Origin: Penium margaritaceum
Lineage: Eukaryota > Streptophyta > Zygnematophyceae > Desmidiales > Peniaceae
Assembly (NCBI GenBank): GCA_023375785.1
Contig: SZWC01006694.1
Coordinates: 17,762-72,357 of the forward strand
Direction of reading: 5' to 3'
DNA: 54,596 nucleotides
Below are positions 48,504 to 54,596 of the stretch, piece by piece (the stretch's first letter is position 1; every line of letters begins with the position of its first letter). Both the position numbers and the translations under genes were made by a program. The notes under the pieces were generated by a model, which saw only the letters and a list, made by a program, of their open reading frames with translations, was not told the DNA's origin and did no database searches.

Positions 48504-48727
48504 TGTTGATTTGTCTCTCAAACACGCAAGTGACCTCTTGACTTCTTCCATTCACACACACACCACTCCTGTAGGTGGCTGAGTAGAACTGAAGCTATGG
48601 AGAAACGAATCACCGGTGTCCCTGCCGCGTGCAAGATTGGTGGACTCGATCATGCTCAGCTCTGCCAGAAAGAATTTGCCGCTGCTCTCAACTTTTGGTG
48701 ATGAGCCTTGTATGGCTGAGACGTGAG
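48504..48727 (+). repeat. Copia G 5' LTR, truncated
   Basis: Matches the first 247 bp or so of the right LTR from 49316. The match ends at GAGAG (48727), which marks the deletion breakpoint. Confidence 0.82.
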
Positions 48728-49235
48728 AGTAGCCGCACAGTCACAACTCTTGGTGGTAGTAGATGGATACACTGGCAGTGACTGGGCTCATGATGCAGGC
48801 GCACGTAGCCGCAAAGGCTATATCTTTCTCATGGGTGGGACTGCCATTTTATGGAAAAGCGGTAAGCAGGGTTGTGATGCGCGCAGCTCCAGTGAGGCTG
48901 AGTATGTTGCCCTTGGCGCAGGTACGTGAGAGTGTCTGGCTTTCTCGCCTGCTTCAACAGCTTTGTGTACCTATCCGCTGCATCACATTGCCTTATGCAA
49001 TCAAAGCACCAAGGCGATTGCTGAACATGATGGCATGCATCATTCACGCACAAAGCACACCAACATTGAGCATCACTCCGTATGCGAGCGCATTGCCACA
49101 GGGGATGTCCAGGTCGTCTGGGTCGATACACGTCAGCAGCGTGCAGACTTTCTTACCAAAGCTCTTAACAGTGGGATGTTCAAGGCAGCTGTGCATGCAG
49201 TTGGCTTGTTACATGCACGCGACGCTCCTGACTGA
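48728..49235 (+). pseudogene. Copia G RNase H
   Basis: DGYTGSDWAHDAGARSRKGYIFLMGGTAILWKSGKQGC, SSSEAEYVALGAG, then after a frameshift KHTNIEHHSVCERIATGD, DTRQQRADFLTKAL and the stop at 49233-49235. A second short shift lies near 48990. It is closely related to the fragment at 54402-54596. Confidence 0.88.
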
Positions 49236-49315
49236 TTGGACATCCTCTCGTCCATCCCTCATACCATCCTCTTTTGTGTGGTGTGTTAGTTGTTCGTCCG
49301 TGGGTCATGGGGGAT

Positions 49316-49361
49316 TGTTGGTTTGTCTATCAAACACGCAAGTGACCTATTGACTTCTTCC

Positions 49362-49398
<37 letters not shown>

Positions 49399-49680
49399 AT
49401 TCCTGCAGGTGACTGAGCAGAGCTGAAGTTATGGAGCCACGCATCACCGGCTTCCCTGTCGGGTGCAAGATCGGTGGACTCGATCATGCTCAGCTCTGCT
49501 AGAAAGAATTTGCAGCTGCTCTCAACTTTTGGCGATGAGCCTTGTATGGCTGAAACATGAGAGCTTTCGTTAGAGATGCATGCTCCACATACACTCGTGG
49601 TCGATGTGGTTTATGGTTTTATGTACTTTGCATGCTGTGCTAGTTGTCTCGTTCTTGCCCGTGCTGCTGATCCTACGGGG
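49316..49680 (+). repeat. Copia G 3' LTR
   Basis: Begins TGTTGG after CATGGGGGAT (polypurine tract). It contains an (AC)n run at about 49366-49397, much longer than in the left copy. The right end is estimated; no partner defines it. Confidence 0.7.
49366..49397. repeat. (AC)16 microsatellite inside an LTR
   Basis: About sixteen AC units; the homologous place in the left LTR (48551-48563) has about six. Confidence 0.9.
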
Positions 49681-49814
49681 CCACACACTCAGTCGCTCTG
49701 AGGTGTGAGAGACCACGGCGGCCTTTTGGTCGACCGGTTTGGTTCGACCCCGGGGTGGGGGCTGGGCCCCACTACGAGCTCTTCAAGTGGGTGGCCCGGT
49801 CAACTGCGGCTAAN

Positions 49815-50584
49815 TCAAGCTCTGGCGGTTGATGAAGCTTCCATGTTTCAGTGAACTCGAATCGTGACCTCTGAAATGGCCGATTTCACTGAAACATAAT
49901 TGCCGAATCGGGAGTGAAGTCGGGATTCGTCCACTGAATTTCAATGAAGCCGAATACACGGGTCAAAAGTGGGTTAACTCAATCTATTGAATACTACTGC
50001 TGGACTCATTTTTTACGACTAACGGTTGGATCAGATGACCATCTTTCAGTCCCGGCATGAAGGCATGACACGGCTGGCTCGAGGGCACTTAGTCAGGCGC
50101 CCGTGTTCAAGCTTACGTAAGGCAACGCTTAGTCAGATGCAAACTCATCGATGAATGTCGATGATGACTGCAAAGGCGAGGGAAACGACAGCCAAAAGGC
50201 AGTCAATACACGATACTTGAAACTAGTGGCATTGGTTGCACGCATGCGTGCATCAAGGTTACATAGTCATTTAGCGAGGCCAGGCTCAAACATGTTTTCT
50301 GCCTTGGAAGTGAATTTTGCTTGACCTTACCCTCGTGTCCGAGAAGAAGTTGTCGGACGAATCATGTGCTTGCTTGCGATGTCCGGTATCTATTATTCGA
50401 AAAACCCTGGTTGTTGCGTGAACCTTGTCCGAATCGCAAGTTTTTCTTGGACTGAGAGTCGCTTCTGCAAAAAGAACACATAGAGAGAGCCTGTCGTCCG
50501 GACGCGACAGAAATGTAGAATGAAATACTTGGAAAATATGAGATGGGCTGTCGGTGGACAGAAACGCCGACCGGAGACAGGATT
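49815..50584. other. Stretch with no recognised gene
   Basis: Begins after a single N. No family motif on either strand. The short frames are not supported. Confidence 0.3.
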
Positions 50585-50720
50585 GCCCTTGCGGAAGTCT
50601 TTGTGCAGTGGATTTTCTGACGCCAGCGCAGATTCTTGGCTACCAAACCGATTGCATTGGGTTACTACGCAACCCCAAAAAGTGACTGAAAGCGGGAATG
50701 AATGTCACTTTGTTCCTTTT
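50585..50720 (+). repeat. Dispersed repeat, forward copy
   Basis: Partner of 47990-48130 in opposite orientation. Confidence 0.55.
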
Positions 50721-52172
50721 TTGCGGAAAACAAGGCCAGATAGGTGAATACTGAATGTAGTGATACAGGAACTCAGCATAGTTCTCGCAGCATAGTTCGA
50801 CCGGTCTCACCCCAAGGAGGGTGAACCGGCGCTGTGATTCTGCTGTTGATTCTAGGGTTGCATCGATTTGGCGCCTAAATTATGATTCTTCTGTGGAGAG
50901 GGAATCGGTGTAAATCAGCAGGACCTGGCTACCATTTCTGCAACTCTCGCGGGTTTACCCCTTCCGACATTGGCGGCTGAACGTCCTGATTTTGGGGACG
51001 AATCCCTCTCAGATGGGCCACCCCCCCGCTGCGCATCTCCCGAATAGAGCGACGTCAAGAGGCGCGCAAACTTTCGACCAATTTGCGGCCGGTTTGGAAA
51101 TTTTCCTTGACCTTCGATGAAAAATTGGATTTATTAAAGACATTTTTCGCACAGGTTTATAAATGAACGTCTTCGAAGTGGGTCTTAGATTTGATTCTTC
51201 GTTTCGCCGCACTTAAGACGTTTCCCAGACGTTGGGAACCCCGCCGCATAGGATTTCAGGGCGATACAATCATGATAAATCAGCAGGAAACCTTTGATTT
51301 CTCCTTTGATTCTGCTGCGAGGTTTTGGCACAATCGCAAGCATTTACGAGCGCTCGCAGATCGGATCGCCGCGCCGCCTCACGCTAACCAAAACGGCGGG
51401 TTCATAGAATCAATAGCAAAATCAAAGCGCTGGCTCACCCACAAGGTCAGAACGTTGGCACAACATTGCCCTAGGCGGCTTGTCGTTTTCTTGTCGACTT
51501 GCCGGCCGTTCCCCGCGGGTAGGGTGGACGGTGCTACTTCGTCCGGCAATCTCAGGAGGACCTACCTGGCTCCACCCGTGTCCATCGCCGTGAGCCCGCA
51601 TTTAGTCTCTTGTTTCCGTCATGCACATCCCCTCGTGGTGGTGCGGAGTTCCTCTCCCGTCCGCTGTGCTAAGGTGGAGCTCTGGTGCGTTCTGTCCTTC
51701 TCTCCAGCTGTCCAGGATCTTATGCGCACCAGGAGTCCGGACAGACAACGCGCTGCAAGGCACGCGCACGTTGTGAGAAAGAAGGACGCGCCCGAGGTTC
51801 GTGCGGGGAGCGGAAAGCGGTGGCCATGGCGGCCTTCGGCGGCGGTCGCTTTCGCGCTATCACCGACCATCAATGCCCTACAAGAGCGTGCCTGCGCAAG
51901 CAATCTTCAGTTCAGTCTCCCATAAGCCCAGCGTCCGCACATTTGCAGCGTCAATTCGTTCTGCACTCTGAGTCATCAGTTTCACGACGGGGCAGCCCGC
52001 ATTTCGATCGCTCCGGAAACTCACCCAGCCAAAAGACTGCAGAAAGCTCCCGCGCCGCTGTCTGTGTTCCATCGACTCAGCCTGTCTCGGTTGAGCTCGT
52101 TGCCGACGTTGCCACCAGGACAACCGTGAACACCCTTTCCAGAACGAAACGCACCTTGCAAGATCCAGGGAC
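50721..52172. other. GC-rich region upstream of the secreted-protein gene
   Basis: It becomes increasingly GC- and CpG-rich from about 51340. Open frames up to 306 codons exist (51191-51925, 51685-52605) but overlap each other and the clear gene, and are biased by base composition, so I leave them out. Promoter and 5' leader of the next gene probably lie here. Confidence 0.4.
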
Positions 52173-52711
52173 ATGGCGACCCGAGGCTATCGCAACTCCC
52201 TCTCTTCCCTCTCTCTCCTCTTCCTCCTCGCAACTGCGCTGCTCCTCGTTGGAGCAAATAGCAGCTCCTCCTCCGAAGTTGCCGACGCTGCCGTCTTCGA
52301 CACGCTGCCGCTGGACGGCGCCGCGGCGGCAGCCGAAGGCATCTCGCACCGAAAGCTGCTCATCCGCAAGAACGTCGCCGACGCCATCGCGAAGGCGCGC
52401 GCCGCGGCTGTGGCCGCGCTTGGGAAGGTCAAGTCGCAGCTCGATAATCTCAGGGCGCGCGTGCAGAGCGCGGGCGGNTCCTCGCCGCTCTGGCGCTCCC
52501 GCAGGTCGAGGCGCTCCGCGCGCAGGCCAAGGCCCTTGCGGACGCCGGGCTCAAGGTCCTCAACGCGCTCGCGGGCCAGGCGGCGTTGTCGCGGCCCGAG
52601 GTTAAGCAGGCCGTGGCGGCGGCACGTGCCGCGCTGGATGCAGCAAAGAACGCGGCGCTGGATGCGGCCAAGGCGCTCCAGGACGCAGCGAATTCAGCAC
52701 TGAATGGCTGA
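52173..52711 (+). CDS. Secreted alanine-rich helical protein, frame broken at an N
   Basis: ATG 52173 opens with a classic signal peptide: a short basic start, the hydrophobic core LSLLFLLATALLL, then VGANSSSSS. A spacer with HRKLLIRK follows, then alanine-rich amphipathic helices with Lys/Arg and Asp/Glu. At codon 102 there is an N (52478). The same kind of helix resumes two bases out of frame from 52481 and runs to TGA 52709-52711 (ALDAAKNAALDAAKALQDAA near the end). The composition carries across the N, so I read one gene of about 180 residues with missing or extra bases at the N. It should enter the secretory pathway. The repeats resemble LEA-like or apolipoprotein-like helices, but I do not recognise a family. 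GC-rich third positions, unlike the repeats around it. Confidence 0.6.
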
Positions 52712-53985
52712 GGCCGGAGTCTAGAAAGGGTCCTAGGCGTTCCCTTGATGTTCAGAAAGACAAGAGCCCGTTCCAGGTCGCTGAACGCGCGCAGTGGAGG
52801 CAACTGCCCTTAGTGCATGTGGAAGCGACAGGTGCAACGCCACATGGGCGGCTGTTGGACCACAGGATGCACAGGAGTGCAGGTTGTGTATGCTGTTCGT
52901 ACGGTGAATAAGTTCTGTTTCGAGTTGCGCATCATCATGTACGCTGTGCTACTTGCAACCAGCCTTTTCAATAAGCCCTTCATCTTCAGCTTCCCACAAA
53001 CTTTGGGCAAAGTCATCATGCTCATGCTCCGTCTGCCTGGATGCTCTTTCGCACACGTGCAAACATCAACACGGCGACATTGTAAGAGTCGACAGTGCTC
53101 CCAGGCTGGCAGAGTGCCATGCCGCAGCCTGTGGCCCGCAGCATCGGCTTCACCTGCAGGAGCAGCATCAATTTTCCAAACCAGTTTTCATGCATAGGTC
53201 ATCATGACTTGGTTATGGGGCGGCTTTTTTGGAACCGCACGCGCACAATTGCTGGTGGCTGGGCTGGGATGCGGTGACAGCCGTGTAGGCTCTCTTCACC
53301 TGTCTTGATTCCCTCGGATGCGTGCAGCCATCCCACATGGCGGAAGAGAATCGCTCTGTCTGCCTACAGGGTTCCAGCAAGGACTAAGGCAAAGGGCCAT
53401 GTGGGTGGCATCGTGTCGGCGGAAGAAGTTTGCACGCTTGCATTCGTGGCTTGCAGAATGGTGTTAGAAGCATCACTTGGCATGTCATGTAACTTGCGGC
53501 ACTGTGCGGACGACATAACCACATTCTCACTTGCGGAATGCATCACACCAGCATACTGATCGCTCCGCGCATGTCTTGCGACATTGTGTTTGGCAGCATG
53601 GCTCTGCATGCGCACCATGTCGGCGTGTCAATGCCATGACCTTGAATGTGCCTTGTCATTCCGCAAAAAGATGCACGAGAGGGAGGCCATGAAGTAGACA
53701 ATAATACCAAAATAGTTAAAATTGCCACCTCTACTTACTGCATAACATAGGGAGAGCAGGTGGGGATTGAGGGTAGAAGAACCTGGTTAGGGGGGAGAGC
53801 GAGGGAAGTGGTGCATCACATAGCAAGCGAGGCACTAGACGCCATGACAGGAGAGTACTTGACTAGCGAAGAAACGCGTTAGTAACAAGTAACAAGAGAC
53901 GGAGGTGATGGGTGTAGCAGAGCAGGTGGCGGGGTGACGAGCGGGCGAACGGCGAGCCCACCCTCGCTCGCACCCCGCCTAGTGA
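52712..53985. other. Stretch with no recognised gene
   Basis: Probably the 3' untranslated and intergenic DNA of the preceding gene. No motif or repeat partner seen. Confidence 0.35.
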
Positions 53986-54004
53986 GCCTCGAACCTGGGA
54001 CCTC
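53986..54004 (-). other. tRNA-like B-box (possible SINE head)
   Basis: The reverse strand reads GAGGTCCCAGGTTCGAGGC, close to the pol III B-box GGTTCGANNCC. A weak A-box-like TTGCTAGGTTG lies about 40 bases upstream in that orientation. No full tRNA cloverleaf fits. It could be a tRNA-derived SINE. Confidence 0.3.
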
Positions 54005-54298
54005 ACCCAAATAATTGTCTGCACGCATACAACCTAGCAAACCCGGGAAGACAACCCGGACACACACCCCCGTCATACACTAGGAATCCTAGTGTCAACA
54101 CAACGCAAGTGGCAAATTCCTGTGTTAGAAGTAACCTTGAAACCAGTCACAATAGTTCGGACTATCTTCTTGTGATCCGGTATCACGCGGGCGGTGACGT
54201 CAGCGCCGGTGTCACTCCAACATTAATCGCCTGCATCAGTGCGGTGAGTGTGCAGCGAGGCCAGAGGTCACAACACATCTGTGGGACACATACCAACA
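54005..54298 (-). repeat. Copia H 3' LTR, start only
   Basis: On the reverse strand CATGGGGGAG is followed by TGTTGG at 54298, the usual LTR start. The far LTR end is not identified and may lie left of 54005. Confidence 0.6.
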
Positions 54299-54309
54299 CT
54301 CCCCCATGA
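54299..54309 (-). other. Copia H polypurine tract
   Basis: TCATGGGGGAG on the reverse strand directly before the LTR start, as in A and B. Confidence 0.75.
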
Positions 54310-54401
54310 CTCACAGCCGACGCACAGTGACAGGAGCGCACAACCACAAAAGGGTGTCACAAGGAGTGACAGACACCTGTACGAGCACTAGCCACAACCA
54401 T

Positions 54402-54596
54402 TCAACCAGGACCACCACGTGGACACAACAGCCCAACTGCATGCACAGCCGCCTTGAAGACGTTGCTGCTGAGTGCCTTCGTCAGAAAATCAGCTCGCTG
54501 CTGTCGTGTATCGACCCAGACGATCTGGACATCACCTGCAGCAATGCGCTCACGCACAAAATGATGCTCAACATTGATGTGCTTCGTGCGTGTATG
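54402..54596 (-). CDS. Copia H RNase H C-terminal end (cut by window edge)
   Basis: Sixty-four residues are read without interruption from the window edge to TGA 54402-54404: KHINVEHHFVRERIAAGD, VDTRQQRADFLTKALSS, then AVHAVGLL. It is the same lineage as element G, but with no stop or shift in the visible part, so the element to the right may be better preserved than any other here. Confidence 0.85.
   Translation of the reverse strand, partial: HTRTKHINVEHHFVRERIAAGDVQIVWVDTRQQRADFLTKALSSNVFKAAVHAVGLLCPRGGPG

Larger units (their letters stand above)
48504..49813 (+). mobile_element. Deleted Ty1/copia element G
   Basis: A left LTR piece (48504-48727) and a right LTR starting at 49316 share TGTTG, the TTTGTCT-TCAAACACGCAAGTGACC block and GATCATGCTCAGCTCTGC. 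Between them only an RNase H remains, so the rest of the LTR, the primer site, gag, integrase and RT are deleted. The right LTR runs on past 49564, where the left copy was cut. Its outer end is not identified before the N at 49814. Confidence 0.8.

Noticed and set aside
51191..52605. Long plus-strand open frames (244 and 306 codons) as genes
   Set aside because: They overlap each other and the clear signal-peptide gene in another frame, and GC-rich DNA has few stops by chance.

Overview
The window looks like nuclear DNA from a green-lineage eukaryote, probably a streptophyte. Ty1/copia elements with the tRNA-iMet primer site, chromodomain Ty3/gypsy elements, a MuDR-type transposon with a GT-AG intron, and stop codons made by C-to-T change at CAG/CTG sites (the plant CHG methylation context) all fit. 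A large repeat-rich charophyte genome such as Chara is my guess, not something the sequence proves. There is no bacterial operon, rRNA, tRNA or CRISPR array.

Only two candidate host genes stand out, both GC-rich and near the ends. One is a large minus-strand nuclear-type protein with a 40-copy CAG tract (681-3552). The other is a small secreted alanine-rich protein (52173-52711), broken in this assembly by an N.

Between them the window is layered mobile DNA. At 4442-19866 a minus-strand Copia (B) with a perfect 5-bp target duplication has inserted in a minisatellite; a plus-strand Copia (A, 5473-14241) sits inside B's RNase H. LTR divergence (about 4.5% for A, about 10% for B) agrees with that order. 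A MuDR-like transposase (20516-23433) follows, with minisatellite and palindromic repeats on both sides. Two minus-strand gypsy chromoviruses lie head to tail (C 26466-31930, D 31926-38410). Plus-strand gypsy and Copia remnants fill 38.7-49.8 kb, together with a complete miniature LTR element of 354 bp (44430-44783) whose interior is only 72 bp. A Copia fragment runs off the right edge.

The assembly needs care. Most N positions (single N or runs of 162-163 N) are flanked by near-identical copies of the same sequence, as if overlapping contig ends had been abutted. Features across 1198, 10546-11180, 12920, 23016-23177, 40658, 41983 and 47285 therefore contain artificial duplications. All retroelement coding regions except the short right-edge fragment carry stops, frameshifts or deletions and are annotated as pseudogenes. 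All comparisons were made by eye.
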